Assembly: GCF_000429645.1 (NCBI RefSeq)
Contig: NZ_AUCG01000021.1
Coordinates: 248,001 to 312,000, forward strand
Length of the DNA stretch: 64,000 bases
DNA from: Niveispirillum irakense DSM 11586
GTDB taxonomy: Bacteria > Pseudomonadota > Alphaproteobacteria > Azospirillales > Azospirillaceae
Direction of reading: 5' to 3'
Made by a program: the position numbers and the translations under genes. Below, piece after piece: positions 34,521-43,838 of the stretch. The number at the start of each line of letters is the position of its first letter. Position 1 is the first letter of the stretch. The notes below the pieces were generated by a model, which worked only from the letters and a program-made list of their open reading frames with translations, did no database searches and was not told the DNA's origin.

Positions 34521-35225
34521 ATGGAAAATGTGAGCACTTTTCTGATCGATGCGAACAAACTGTTCCGCGAAGGGCTGAAGCGCCTGCTGGAAGAGTCGCC
34601 GTTCCAGATCGCGGCAGAAGCCGGAAATATGCGTGAAGGGGTGGTTCTGGTAGAGCAGGGTGCCCAGCCTAAACTGGTCCTGCTGGACCTGGCGTCAGGT
34701 GCGGAGGACGAGGCTGATGCGTTGCGTCGCCTGCGTCAGCTTTTGCCGGAAGCGCGTATTGTCATCCTGACATCCGATCTCTGCACCCGCCGTCTCTCCA
34801 GTGCACTGGAAGCGGGCGCTGATGGCTATCTGATGAAAGACCTGTCGTCCGACGCCCTGACACAGTCCCTGCGGCTGGTCATGCTGGGCGAGAAAGTATT
34901 TCCCACCCATCTGGCTGCGCTGTTGATCACGGGCCGTGTGGCGACCGCCGCGCCAACCCCAGAAATTCCGGCCAGCCGCAAAGGCCTGTCCCAGCGTGAG
35001 ATGCAAATTCTCCGCTGCCTGTTGAGTGGTGACAGCAACAAGATGATCGCCAACCAGCTTTCGATTACCGAAGCGACAGTCAAGGTTCATCTCAAGAGTC
35101 TGCTGCGGAAGATCAATGCCTCCAACCGCACACAAGCGGCCATATGGGCGCTGAATAACGGCGTGGGCGGCGATTTCAACAGCGCTGGCGCTTCCGACAC
35201 GATGCCGATCGCCGCCGCTGGCTGA
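34521..35225 (+). CDS. LuxR/NarL-type response regulator (first of three)
   Basis: 234 residues. ATG 34521 is preferred to ATG 34500 because GGGAG lies 7 bases upstream and the receiver domain begins right after (STFLIDANKLFREGL). The receiver (about 5-125) retains the phosphoacceptor Asp56 in LVLLDLAS, the switch Thr in ILTSD and Lys106 in LMKD, but the acidic pair near the N-terminus is reduced to one Asp (LIDAN instead of DD). The C-terminal LuxR helix-turn-helix is about 155-212 (LSQREMQILRCLLSGDSNKMIANQLSI). No sensor kinase is adjacent. A long AT-rich leader with alternative RNA stems precedes it. Confidence 0.88.
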   Translation: MENVSTFLIDANKLFREGLKRLLEESPFQIAAEAGNMREGVVLVEQGAQPKLVLLDLASGAEDEADALRRLRQLLPEARIVILTSDLCTRRLSSALEAGADGYLMKDLSSDALTQSLRLVMLGEKVFPTHLAALLITGRVATAAPTPEIPASRKGLSQREMQILRCLLSGDSNKMIANQLSITEATVKVHLKSLLRKINASNRTQAAIWALNNGVGGDFNSAGASDTMPIAAAG

Positions 35226-35306
35226 TCCGTTTTGACGGGCGGGGTGTCCTGCAACGGACACCTCCGTCGCCTGATGCCAGCCCGAGCGCTTTGGCGGCCA
35301 GATTGG

Positions 35307-35924
35307 TTATGCCGATTGACGCACCAGATCATCGGCTTTGCGGGCGGCAAAAACGCCCGCTTCCGTGCGATTGCGGAAGTGCATTTTTGTGAGGGTAGCG
35401 CGCACGGTGGATTTCACCGTTGGCTCGCTCATGGTCAGGCGTTGAGCGATATCCCTGTTGTTCAGCCCTCGCCCCAGTTCCAGCAGGCATCGATATTCAG
35501 TATCGCTGAGTCGTGGCAGCAATGCCAGCCGGATGCGATCAATCCCATCCTGGGAGAGGAATTGCGCCGGGAGAAGGCAGTGGCCTTCCTTGCCCAGTCG
35601 GAGCAGCGCCGGCACCTTGTCCAAATTCTCGTCGGTGAAAATCCAGGCATCGGCGAAGGGCAGGATATCTGCTGTGTCCAGAACCTCTCCCAGAGACAGG
35701 ATAAAGATGAAATGCGCCTGCCGGGACAAGCGCAATGAGGCAACAGGGTCGCGATCACGAAGCAAGGAGAAGTTGCGGGGGTCAATGAGAATCGCATCCG
35801 CCGACCCGGCGGCCAGCCCCGCCACATCACCATGAAGAACGGGGGTGACCCCCGCCTCCCGGGCCAAAATCATCATCAGGCGCCGCCGGACCATAACGTC
35901 GTCGGTGAGAACGGCCACACGCAT
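35307..35924 (-). CDS. LuxR-type response regulator (second of three)
   Basis: 205 residues from ATG 35924, chosen because the receiver begins immediately (MRVAVLTDDVMVRRRL) and CAGGGG lies about 10 bases upstream. The acidic pair (DD, 8-9) and phosphoacceptor Asp48 (ILIDPRN) are present, but the conserved Lys is Thr97 (WIFTDEN), so phosphorylation-dependent switching may be altered. The LuxR-type helix-turn-helix is about 138-195 (LSDTEYRCLLELGRGLNNRDIAQRLTMSEPTVKS). Convergent with the first regulator (81-base gap) and divergent from the third. Confidence 0.83.
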   Translation of the reverse strand: MRVAVLTDDVMVRRRLMMILAREAGVTPVLHGDVAGLAAGSADAILIDPRNFSLLRDRDPVASLRLSRQAHFIFILSLGEVLDTADILPFADAWIFTDENLDKVPALLRLGKEGHCLLPAQFLSQDGIDRIRLALLPRLSDTEYRCLLELGRGLNNRDIAQRLTMSEPTVKSTVRATLTKMHFRNRTEAGVFAARKADDLVRQSA

Positions 35925-36395
35925 GATCAGCACACCCCTGTGCAGGGGATGGGTAAACGGGAGGGGAGTACCAGCGGCGGGCAACCCTCTCGGCCCGCTT
36001 TACATAGATGCCGATGATGTTCCCGCGAGTGCTTTTGCATCACGATCCCTGTTTTTTAGGTCCATATCATAAAACTGTAAGTTATGAAGGTGCGCAATAT
36101 ATGAAAGGGATCTTTCTCGTCTACGATGAATTAACCCCGTGGCACGGAAAGGCAAACCTAAACTATTGTGGTAACATGAAGAGAGGGCAAATCCCAATTT
36201 GCGCAATAATTTATTGGATGATGTATGCATGCTCCGCTTCCTCGGACAAAAAAGCCCCCAAAAGTTGTGGTCCAAGTTTTTTGCGCCGGGCGCTGCATAA
36301 AATTGTAGGAAGCGATGCTCCCGTGTATAGTCGGGAAATCACATCCCTCACCATCCATGATTGGTTGCGGGGATGAGCCCAGGGGCGTGAACCGA
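35925..36395. other. Divergent 471-base region between two LuxR-type regulators
   Basis: No supported gene. The block 36061-36240 is about 41% G+C by hand count. It contains the 16-base palindrome GCAAAT-CCCA-ATTTGC (36187-36202), a possible regulator-binding site. A 122-codon frame (36008-36376) has atypical composition, no ribosome-binding site and no recognisable features, and is not accepted as a gene. Confidence 0.55.
36187..36202. promoter_or_regulatory. Palindrome GCAAAT-N4-ATTTGC, candidate operator
   Basis: Perfect 6-base arms with a 4-base spacer, midway between the divergent second and third LuxR-type genes. LuxR/NarL-type dimers bind short palindromes; no second copy was located. 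Confidence 0.35.
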
Positions 36396-37070
36396 ATGCG
36401 TCTGTTTTTGATAGATCACGAGCCAGCTTTTTGTGTCCGTCTGCGCCAGATTGCGCGCCGGGTGGAGGGGGTGGGTTCCTTGGAGGATGTTGCCAACCTG
36501 TCGGAGTTGGGCCATCAGGCCCTTAAAGCACCGACGGAACCCATGGCGGCTATTGTTTCCATTGCCATTCTTTCCCGCGGTGCGGTGCGCGACTTCATGG
36601 CCCAATGTCCTAACGTTGCCATCATCATGGTGGGGGGCAATGATCCGGAGCGGATGCGCGCGGCCCTGGGCGAGGGCGCCCGCGCCTATGTTCGCCGTTC
36701 CGATATCGATGATGAATTGCCGGCAGCGCTGAGGGTGTTGTTGGAAGGGGGGATTTTTGTGCCCCCCGTTGTGGCCATGCGCCCTGCGGGAGAGCCACTG
36801 ATGACGGTGGCGGGGCCGGTTCCTGCCGGATTCTTCCGCGAAGATGCGGGGCAGCAGCTTACCCCCCGCCAACGGGAAATCCTGGCGATGATCCGGAATG
36901 GCCGCAGCAACATCGAAATTGCTGACGCGCTGGACCTGACGGTGGGAACAGTGAAAATCCATATCACAGCCATCTTCAAGGCGCTCGGCGTCCGCAATCG
37001 TACCCAGGCCATGGTGGCGGCAGATTGGTTGAACCTTCCTTCGGGGCAGGCCGCGAACAGTGTCGGGTGA
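36396..37070 (+). CDS. LuxR-type regulator with degenerate receiver (third of three)
   Basis: 224 residues from ATG 36396; a GTG nine bases earlier is an alternative. The N-terminal domain has the receiver fold (MRLFLIDHEPAFCVRL) but the phosphoacceptor Asp is replaced (Ser55 in AAIVSIAIL) and the conserved Lys is Arg101 (AYVRRSD), so it is probably a pseudo-receiver not controlled by phosphorylation. The LuxR helix-turn-helix is clear (about 155-212, LTPRQREILAMIRNGRSNIEIADALDLTVGTVKIH). No kinase adjacent. Role unknown. Confidence 0.83.
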   Translation: MRLFLIDHEPAFCVRLRQIARRVEGVGSLEDVANLSELGHQALKAPTEPMAAIVSIAILSRGAVRDFMAQCPNVAIIMVGGNDPERMRAALGEGARAYVRRSDIDDELPAALRVLLEGGIFVPPVVAMRPAGEPLMTVAGPVPAGFFREDAGQQLTPRQREILAMIRNGRSNIEIADALDLTVGTVKIHITAIFKALGVRNRTQAMVAADWLNLPSGQAANSVG

Positions 37071-37124
37071 TCCCAGCAAGAAGGAAGGTTCCGGCGGGCG
37101 GCTGTTTTGCGCTTTTCCGCGTCT

Positions 37125-37142
37125 CGGGGCATTTTTGCCCCG
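37125..37142 (+). terminator. Weak hairpin after the third LuxR-type gene
   Basis: CGGGGCA-TTTT-TGCCCCG, seven perfect pairs, followed by CATTTG with no continuous T-run; lies 54 bases after the stop. Confidence 0.4.
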
Positions 37143-37317
37143 CATTTGCCAGAAAGCATCGTATAACCATCCGGCATGATACGGATTTTCCGCCGCTTGG
37201 GTGTCGGCCTGACCGGCGTGGAAGATGCCGGGCGGGGCAGCTGCCTTGACCGGCGGCGGGGGGTCTGCTATCGCCGCTTTTTGTTTATTCGGTTCGGCGA
37301 CCGGCCGAGGGTGAAGC

Positions 37318-37986
37318 ATGTCCGACATCTTTCGCGAAGTAGACGAGGATATCCGCCGCGATAAGCTCGTATCGTTTTGGCAGCGCTATGGTGGCGCCGT
37401 CGTGGCGTCGGCGGTGCTGATCGTCGTGGGAACGGCGGGCTATGTGGGCTGGAAACATTGGCGCACTGGCCAGATGGAAGAGCGCACTGCCGTTTTGAGC
37501 ACGGCCCTGTCCAAAATCCGGCCGGAACAGAATGCCGCGCCCGTCGACACCAAGGCCGGTGCGGATGCCCTGGCCCAGGCTGCCCAGCAGTTGGGTGGCG
37601 GTCATGCCACGATCGCCCGTCTGTACGAGGCGGGTCTGCGTGCCCGTGACGGTCAGCGCGACCAGGCGATTGCGCTTTATGACAGCCTTGCCGGCGACAG
37701 TGAGGCGACGCCTCTTCTTCGCGATCTGGCCCTGTTGATGTCCATCCAGCTTCAGGTCGATACCGGCGATATTGCTGCCCTTCAGGGGCGGCTGGCACCG
37801 TTGCTTGCCACAGGCAATGCATGGCGTGCCTCTGCCGCGGAACTGGCCGGACTTTTGGCTATCCGTAGTGGTGATAATGCCCGTGCAGCGGAACTTTTCC
37901 GCGGTCTGGCTGAGGATGCTGATGCCCCGCAGGGCGTTCGTGCCCGTGCCACTGAACTCGCCGCCTTTTACGCGGCGCCGAAATGA
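37318..37986 (+). CDS. yfgM: YfgM-like tetratricopeptide-repeat membrane protein
   Basis: 222 residues. A cytoplasmic N-terminus of about 27 residues (MSDIFREVDEDIRRDKLVSFWQRYG), one membrane helix (about 28-47), and a periplasmic helical domain with degenerate TPR units. This is the layout of E. coli YfgM, a SecYEG-associated periplasmic chaperone-network protein of about 206 residues. The gene order yfgM-bamB-der is the same as in E. coli, which strengthens the call. The stop overlaps the bamB start (ATGA), so the two are translationally coupled. Confidence 0.85.
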   Translation: MSDIFREVDEDIRRDKLVSFWQRYGGAVVASAVLIVVGTAGYVGWKHWRTGQMEERTAVLSTALSKIRPEQNAAPVDTKAGADALAQAAQQLGGGHATIARLYEAGLRARDGQRDQAIALYDSLAGDSEATPLLRDLALLMSIQLQVDTGDIAALQGRLAPLLATGNAWRASAAELAGLLAIRSGDNARAAELFRGLAEDADAPQGVRARATELAAFYAAPK

Positions 37987-39395
37987 CGCCCAAGAACCAG
38001 GATACCATGGTCAGCAGCAACCGTTTCGGCGCCCTGCGCGCCACCGTCACCGCCCCCAGCGCCCGTTATCGCAATGCCCGCCGTGTCGCGGTTTCTCTCG
38101 TGGCATGCCTCATGCTGTCGGGTTGCGGCATCACGGATTGGTTCAGCAGCGAGGATGAAGGGCCGAAGCTGGGGGGGAATCGTATTTCCGTCCTGCAGCT
38201 TCAGCAGCAATTAGAGGTGGACCCCCAGGTCTCCGAAGCCGCTGTCACGCTGCCGGACGCCATCGCCAATGCGGATTGGGCCCAGCCCGGCGGCAACGCG
38301 GCGCATAATGCCGGCCATGTTGCCCTAGGTGCTTCCCTGAAGCGCATTTGGTCGGCCAGCGTTTCCGGCTCCAGCTCTTCCGCCCGCCTGCTGGCAGGGC
38401 CGGTGATTGCCGGGGGGCGGGCTTTTGTTCTCGATACCGATAACGAGCTTCACGCCTTCGATGCCAATACCGGCAAAAGGCTGTGGCGCCGCTCCATCCT
38501 GCGCGATGGACAGAAGGGCACGGCATTCGGTGGCGGCGTGACCTTCCATGAAGGTCGCCTGTTCGTCACCAACGGATTTGGCGAGGCGGTTGCCGTTGCC
38601 CCGGATAATGGCGAGGTGATCTGGCGTCGGCGTATTGCCGGTCCGATCCGGTCCGCGCCGACGGCGCTGGATGGCCGCGTTTTCGTGTCGGCGATCGATA
38701 ACCAGCTCATTGCCCTGAACGCCGAAACCGGCGCGCTGGAATGGTATCATACCGGCTTCCTGGAACCGGCGGCCCTGCTGGGCGGCTCGGCGGCAGCCGT
38801 TGAAGGCGATACGGCCATCACGCCCTATTCTTCGGGCGAAATCTTCGCCCTGCGCACGCAGAATGGACGCCAGGCCTGGCAGGACAGCCTTGCTGCTGTT
38901 CGCCGGGGTGAGAACCTGACCGGCCTTGCTGATATTCGCGGTCTGCCCGTCATTGCCGATGGTGTCGTCTATGCCATCAGCCATTCCGGGCGCATGGCGG
39001 CGATTGATATCCGCTCCGGCCAGCGCGTCTGGGAGCAGGATATTGGCGGCATCACCACCCCGGCTGTGGTGGGGGACTGGGTTTTTGTCACGACCAACGA
39101 TGGCCAGGTGGTCGCCCTGACCCGCAAGGATGGCCGTGTGCGCTGGATTTCCCAGCTTGAGCGCTATGAGGACCCGGAGGACCGCGAGGATGCGATCCTG
39201 TGGACCGGTCCCCTGGTCGCGGGCGGGCGTCTGTTGTTGAGCAATAATCTGGGGGAACTGGTGGAGATGTCGGTCGCCGATGGCTCGGTTACCCGTCGCA
39301 CAGAGCTGCCCGGCCCTGCCATTCAGCCGCTGGTCGCAGCGGGCGAAACCCTATATGTCCTGACGGAAGACGGCGATCTGGCCGCCTATCGGTAA
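37983..39395 (+). CDS. bamB: Outer-membrane protein assembly factor BamB (lipoprotein)
   Basis: 470 residues, longer than E. coli BamB (about 390) because of an N-terminal extension of about 30 residues before the signal sequence and a linker after it. The lipobox LSGC is at about residues 41-44. The remainder is an eight-bladed PQQ-like beta-propeller with repeated blade motifs such as VLDTDNELHAFDANTGKRLWRR and VSAIDNQLIALNAETGALEWYH. It acts in the periplasm with BamA to insert beta-barrel proteins. An internal Met (38010) may be the true start. It is 14 bases from der. Confidence 0.93.
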   Translation: MTPKNQDTMVSSNRFGALRATVTAPSARYRNARRVAVSLVACLMLSGCGITDWFSSEDEGPKLGGNRISVLQLQQQLEVDPQVSEAAVTLPDAIANADWAQPGGNAAHNAGHVALGASLKRIWSASVSGSSSSARLLAGPVIAGGRAFVLDTDNELHAFDANTGKRLWRRSILRDGQKGTAFGGGVTFHEGRLFVTNGFGEAVAVAPDNGEVIWRRRIAGPIRSAPTALDGRVFVSAIDNQLIALNAETGALEWYHTGFLEPAALLGGSAAAVEGDTAITPYSSGEIFALRTQNGRQAWQDSLAAVRRGENLTGLADIRGLPVIADGVVYAISHSGRMAAIDIRSGQRVWEQDIGGITTPAVVGDWVFVTTNDGQVVALTRKDGRVRWISQLERYEDPEDREDAILWTGPLVAGGRLLLSNNLGELVEMSVADGSVTRRTELPGPAIQPLVAAGETLYVLTEDGDLAAYR

Positions 39396-39409
39396 CGGAG
39401 TAAGTGTAA

Positions 39410-40834
39410 GTGATTAAGGCCACGCACCGGCTGACGGTCGCCATTGTCGGGCGGCCGAATGTCGGCAAGTCCACCTTGTTCAACCGGTTGGTCGGCAAGA
39501 AGATCGCCCTGGTTGACGATACGCCCGGCGTGACGCGCGACTGGCGCGCCGCCGATGGCCGTGTCGGGGGGCTGGAATTTACCGTGGTCGATACGGCGGG
39601 CCTGGAGGATGTCTTTGATGGCAGCCTGGAGGCCCGCATGCGGGTACAGACGGAGCGGGCGATCCAGCGCGCCGATGTCTGCCTGTTTCTGATCGACGCC
39701 CGCGCCGGTGTAACGGCGATGGACAAGCATTTCGCTGCGTGGCTGCGTGCCCGGGTGAAGACGCCGACCATCCTGGTTGCCAATAAGTGCGAGGGGGCGG
39801 CCAGCCAGCCCGGCTTGATCGAAGCGTTTGAACTGGGTCTGGGGGAGCCCGTGCCCCTGTCTGCCGAACATGGCGAGGGCATGGCCGATCTGGTGGAATC
39901 CCTGCTGCCGCATATGCCCAAGGATGAGCCGGTGGAAGAGCCGGATCAGGCCGACGAGGATAGCATCGCGGTTGCTGATGAGGCGGCAGAGCCGGATGCA
40001 GACATGCCGGTGGACGAGACGGAGCCGAAATCGCTCCAGCTTGCCATTGTCGGTCGTCCCAATGTTGGCAAATCCACTCTGTTGAATGCCCTGGTGGGGG
40101 AAGAGCGGGTTTTGACCGGGCCTGAAGCCGGCATGACCCGTGATGCTATTTCTGTGGAATGGACCTGGAAGGGCCGTCCGATCCGTCTGGTTGACACGGC
40201 CGGCCTGCGCCGTCGGGCCCGTGTTGAGGCCAAGCTGGAGAAGATGGCCAATCAGGATACGCTCCGCGTCATCCGGATGGCGCATGTCGTGGTCCTGGTT
40301 CTGGATGCGGATGGTATCCTGGACAAGCAGGACCTGACCATCGCCCGGCTGGTGATCGAGGAAGGGCGCGCCCTGATCATCGCGCTGAACAAGTGGGATG
40401 CGGTTGCCGACAAGAATGCGGCGTTGAAACAGCTTTCTGACCGGCTGCAGACGTCCTTGCCGCAGGTGAAGGGTATTCCGACCGTCACCATCTCCGCCCT
40501 CAAAGGGCAGAGGCTGGAAGAGCTGCTGGACACGGTCGTGACCACCTATAATGTGTGGAATCGCCGTATTCCCACATCCCAGCTTAATCGCTGGCTGAGC
40601 GCCATGACGGAATCCCACCCGCCGCCGCTGGTTGATGGCCGCCGGTTGAAGATCCGCTATATGACCCAGGTGAAAAGCCGTCCGCCTACTTTTGCGCTGT
40701 TTGTCAGCAAGCCGGTGGACCTGCCGGATAACTACTCCCGTTATCTGGTTAATGGCCTGCGGGAAACGTTTGAGCTGCCGGGTGTGCCCATTCGCATGTT
40801 GCTTCGTAAGGGCAGCACGAATCCGTTCGATTGA
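39410..40834 (+). CDS. der: Ribosome-assembly GTPase Der (EngA)
   Basis: 474 residues with two tandem GTPase domains. First: [37 protein letters not shown]. An acidic linker (about 175-205) separates the second: [40 protein letters not shown]-terminal KH-like domain (about 385-470) includes [24 protein letters not shown]. Essential for 50S ribosome maturation. The start is a GTG at 39410 with ACGGAG upstream. Third gene of the yfgM-bamB-der unit. Confidence 0.96.
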   Translation: MIKATHRLTVAIVGRPNVGKSTLFNRLVGKKIALVDDTPGVTRDWRAADGRVGGLEFTVVDTAGLEDVFDGSLEARMRVQTERAIQRADVCLFLIDARAGVTAMDKHFAAWLRARVKTPTILVANKCEGAASQPGLIEAFELGLGEPVPLSAEHGEGMADLVESLLPHMPKDEPVEEPDQADEDSIAVADEAAEPDADMPVDETEPKSLQLAIVGRPNVGKSTLLNALVGEERVLTGPEAGMTRDAISVEWTWKGRPIRLVDTAGLRRRARVEAKLEKMANQDTLRVIRMAHVVVLVLDADGILDKQDLTIARLVIEEGRALIIALNKWDAVADKNAALKQLSDRLQTSLPQVKGIPTVTISALKGQRLEELLDTVVTTYNVWNRRIPTSQLNRWLSAMTESHPPPLVDGRRLKIRYMTQVKSRPPTFALFVSKPVDLPDNYSRYLVNGLRETFELPGVPIRMLLRKGSTNPFD

Positions 40835-40914
40835 AGAACGGATACTGACCTTAAGAAAACTTTTGCAATTAATCCCTATCCATTAGCCTATACCCATCGG
40901 GTAGAGGGGTGTGG

Positions 40915-42123
40915 ATGTTCTTTGGGCTGGGCTTCTGGAACAAGCGACTGGTTTTTGAGGTCTTCCTGAAGGTGGAAGACCGGTGGGAGCTGCACGCCCT
41001 CTGGGACCGGGAAGAGGATGCGATTGAGGATAGCCGGCGTCTTCTGCTGGCCGGAAAAACCCTTTCGGTCAAGGTGGTCCGCCTGCGCACCCTGTCCAAC
41101 GGTGTGAGTTCTGAGACTGTTGTTTACGAGCAGGAAGTCCAGCCGCGCAAAAATCGACCCGTCACCATTTCCACCCCGCAAGGTGACGTTGCCATCTGCG
41201 CCACGGTGGATGATCTGTTCGCCGTGGAGGCGCGCCGCACCATCAGCCAGGTGATGCGGGATTATCTTTTCCGCGCCAATATCTGTACGAGCGAGTTGCT
41301 GCACAGCTACAGCCATATGCGCAAGTTGCAGGATGCGCAGGGGTTGGTGAATGCCGCCATGCACCGTATTGCCATGGCGCAGGCCAATGAGGCTAAGGTG
41401 GCGCCAAAGCAACGCATACAGTTGCTGGATACCTTGCTGTCGCAGGCGCAGGCAAAAGCGCGCACCATGGCGGCCGACCGTGCCGCCTACCCCGTCTTCA
41501 AGGGTGAAGATCTCGCAGCCCTTAGCGACCTGATCCTGTCGCGCTCCTCGCTGGAGCATCATGATTATATATTAACATCGCTGCTGACAGTCTGGCTTTT
41601 CGACTTCCGGTCTCTGGCTGCGAAGGTCGAAGCCTTGACCCTGCTGGCACAGGCAAATGTGGAAAATGGCCTGATCCGGCAGGTGGATGCGATCCTGTCT
41701 GACATGCTGATTTTTGCCGATGTGGTGCAGGACCTCTTTGCTCTCCACCCTAATCTGGGCACGGCCCTGATGCAGATGGGCGATGTTGTGCTGCGTCGGA
41801 AGGGGGCTGTGGAAAGTGTTGCCAACCCGACGATGCGCACGATGGCCGCTCTGATCATCCAGGGACATATGCCGCATTGTCAGGCGGCGCTCGCAGACAG
41901 GCTGCTGCGGGAGATCAATGGCGACCGACCGCTGGATGCACGCGCTCCGGAGAATGAAAATGCTCTGCTCGACCGTCTGGTCAAGACATTGACTGGGGAG
42001 GATGGCACCATCCTGGGTGGGGAACGTACCCGTCAGTCGGTAGAGAAAAGGCGCCTGCGCCAGCGGGAGCAGTTGCTGCGCGCGCACGGGCTGCACAGCG
42101 TGGCAGACAATCTACGCTCCTGA
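40915..42123 (+). CDS. Conserved-looking protein of unknown function, 402 residues
   Basis: I do not recognise this protein. ATG 40915 is chosen because AGAGGGG lies 5 bases upstream; a GTG at 40909 is in frame. No signal peptide or membrane helix is seen. The N-terminal 75 residues (FEVFLKVEDRWELHALWDREEDAIEDSRRLL, then VVRLRTLSNGVSSETVVYEQE) look like a small alpha/beta domain. The middle and C-terminal parts are helix-rich, with charged amphipathic segments (residues about 100-200) and a basic C-terminus (RQSVEKRRLRQREQLLRAHG). Codon use resembles its neighbours. It follows der but is separated by 80 bases and ends at its own terminator, so it is probably transcribed separately. Confidence 0.8.
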   Translation: MFFGLGFWNKRLVFEVFLKVEDRWELHALWDREEDAIEDSRRLLLAGKTLSVKVVRLRTLSNGVSSETVVYEQEVQPRKNRPVTISTPQGDVAICATVDDLFAVEARRTISQVMRDYLFRANICTSELLHSYSHMRKLQDAQGLVNAAMHRIAMAQANEAKVAPKQRIQLLDTLLSQAQAKARTMAADRAAYPVFKGEDLAALSDLILSRSSLEHHDYILTSLLTVWLFDFRSLAAKVEALTLLAQANVENGLIRQVDAILSDMLIFADVVQDLFALHPNLGTALMQMGDVVLRRKGAVESVANPTMRTMAALIIQGHMPHCQAALADRLLREINGDRPLDARAPENENALLDRLVKTLTGEDGTILGGERTRQSVEKRRLRQREQLLRAHGLHSVADNLRS

Positions 42124-42128
42124 TCGGC

Positions 42129-42168
42129 AAGAAAGGGCGGGACATGATGATCATGCCCGCCCTTTCTT
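42129..42168. terminator. Bidirectional terminator
   Basis: AAGAAAGGGCGGG and CCCGCCCTTTCTT, 13 perfect pairs, capped by CATGA/TCATG. It lies 5 bases after the 402-residue gene and 12 bases after the convergent permease stop. Confidence 0.85.
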
Positions 42169-42180
42169 CATATCTCCCAA

Positions 42181-43581
42181 TCAGCTCTGCGTGCCAGTTT
42201 TCCGGCGACGATATTCATAGATGGCGATGCCGATCCCCAGCCAGATGACCAACCGCCACCAGGTATCCCCCGGCAGGCCCCACATCAGGTAGAGGCAGAC
42301 AGCCACGCTGACGATGGGGACCACCGGCACCAGCGGCACCCGGAAGGGGCGCGGCAAATGCGGATGGGTACGGCGCATCACCAGCACGCTGGCGGATACG
42401 GCCATGAAAGCGGTCAATGTGCCGATGGAGACCAGTTCAGCCAGCAGGTCGATGGGGAACAGGCCAGCCAGCGCCATGGCGACCAGGCCGGTGGTAATAG
42501 TGCCCACATGCGGTGTCCGCCAAGTGGGATGCACCTTGCCGAAGACCGATGGCAGAATGCCATGCTTGGACATGGCGAAGAAAACGCGCGGCTGCGCCAC
42601 CAGAAGAACCAGGATCACGGAAGTCAGACCGGCGATGGCACCCAGCGATACCAGCGGTTCCAGCCATCCCATGGCAGGGCCCATCCGTTCCACGGCCAGC
42701 GCGACGGGGCTTGGCACATTCAGTTCCGTGAAGGGCACGATACCGGTGAGAACCAGGGCCATCCCGACATAGAGCAGGGTGCAGATGACCAGGGAGCCCA
42801 GAATGCCGATGGGAACATCGCGCTGGGGGTTGCGGGCTTCCAGTGCCGTCGTGGCGACGGCATCAAAACCGATATAGGCGATGAAGACGACCGCGGCGGC
42901 GCGCAGCACCCCGCTATAGCCGTAATGGCCAAACTCCCCCGTATTCTGCGGCACGAACGGTACCCAGAGGTCCGGATTGACGTAAAACGCGCCGACAGCG
43001 ATCACCACCAGGATCACCGCCACCTTCGTGATCACGACAGCCGTGTTCGCCCATGCCGACCGGCGCACGCCAATGACGGCGCAGAAGGTGGCAAAAGCGA
43101 TGATGAACATGGCGGGCAGGTTAATTAGCGCGCCCGTGGTGACCAGCTTGCCCTTCTCCATGGCAAAGGGGGCGGAGGAAAAGGCTTCCGGCAAAGGCAT
43201 GCCGATGGATGAGAAGAGGGCTGACAGGTAGCCCGACCAGCCGACCGCCACGAAGGAGGCGGCGACCAGATATTCCATGATCAGGTTCCAGCCGACCAGC
43301 CATCCGATGCGCGGGCCCATGGCCTGACGGGTATAGCTGTAGGCGCCCCCCGATTCCTGTGACATGGCGGCCATTTCCGCATAGCACAGGCCGGCACAGG
43401 CACAGGCGACCGCTGCAAAGATGAAGGACAGCACCACGGCCGGCCCTGCATATTGCGCGGCTGCCGATCCGGTAATGACGAAGATGCCGGCGCCGATGAT
43501 ACAGCCGACACCCAACATGACCAGTTGAACCGGCCCCAGCGCCGGCAGAAGCCCGACCGCTGCTTCCTGTTCCACTTTCAT
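42181..43581 (-). CDS. APC-family amino-acid permease (cationic amino-acid transporter type)
   Basis: 466 residues with about 12 membrane helices. The first helix has the substrate/Na-site motif LGVGCIIGAGIFVITG. Other family landmarks are CAGLCYAEMAAMSQESGGAYSYTRQAMG and FIAYIGFDAVATTALEARNPQRDVPIGI. ATG 43581 is selected because AAGGGGG lies 6 bases upstream; longer frames add unrelated residues. Imports one or more amino acids across the inner membrane, probably with protons; substrate not predictable. Single gene, divergent from kup. Confidence 0.9.
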   Translation of the reverse strand: MKVEQEAAVGLLPALGPVQLVMLGVGCIIGAGIFVITGSAAAQYAGPAVVLSFIFAAVACACAGLCYAEMAAMSQESGGAYSYTRQAMGPRIGWLVGWNLIMEYLVAASFVAVGWSGYLSALFSSIGMPLPEAFSSAPFAMEKGKLVTTGALINLPAMFIIAFATFCAVIGVRRSAWANTAVVITKVAVILVVIAVGAFYVNPDLWVPFVPQNTGEFGHYGYSGVLRAAAVVFIAYIGFDAVATTALEARNPQRDVPIGILGSLVICTLLYVGMALVLTGIVPFTELNVPSPVALAVERMGPAMGWLEPLVSLGAIAGLTSVILVLLVAQPRVFFAMSKHGILPSVFGKVHPTWRTPHVGTITTGLVAMALAGLFPIDLLAELVSIGTLTAFMAVSASVLVMRRTHPHLPRPFRVPLVPVVPIVSVAVCLYLMWGLPGDTWWRLVIWLGIGIAIYEYRRRKTGTQS

Positions 43582-43838
43582 CCGTAACCCCCTTGTTCGT
43601 CCGATTTCCATTTTTCCAGGGGTGCGGGACAGTTGGATCCGCACTTGGTTATTTTGTCCTGGTTGGTCACTATTCTGGGGTGGGAGGTGCCATGAATGCA
43701 ATGCTGAAATGCCCTTTGCCGGCGTAAACCATTCCGCTTTCCGGCATTGAAGGGCAAATCCGCACCGACAGGCCTGCTTGCGCACCGCAGCATGATTGGT
43801 TAGCGTCAAAAGCGTCATTCCCTGGGGGACAAGGCATA

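Noticed and set aside
36008-36376. 122-codon plus-strand frame between LuxR-type genes
   Set aside because: No ribosome-binding site, unusual residue mix, lies in AT-rich regulatory DNA, and the minus strand has equally long frames.
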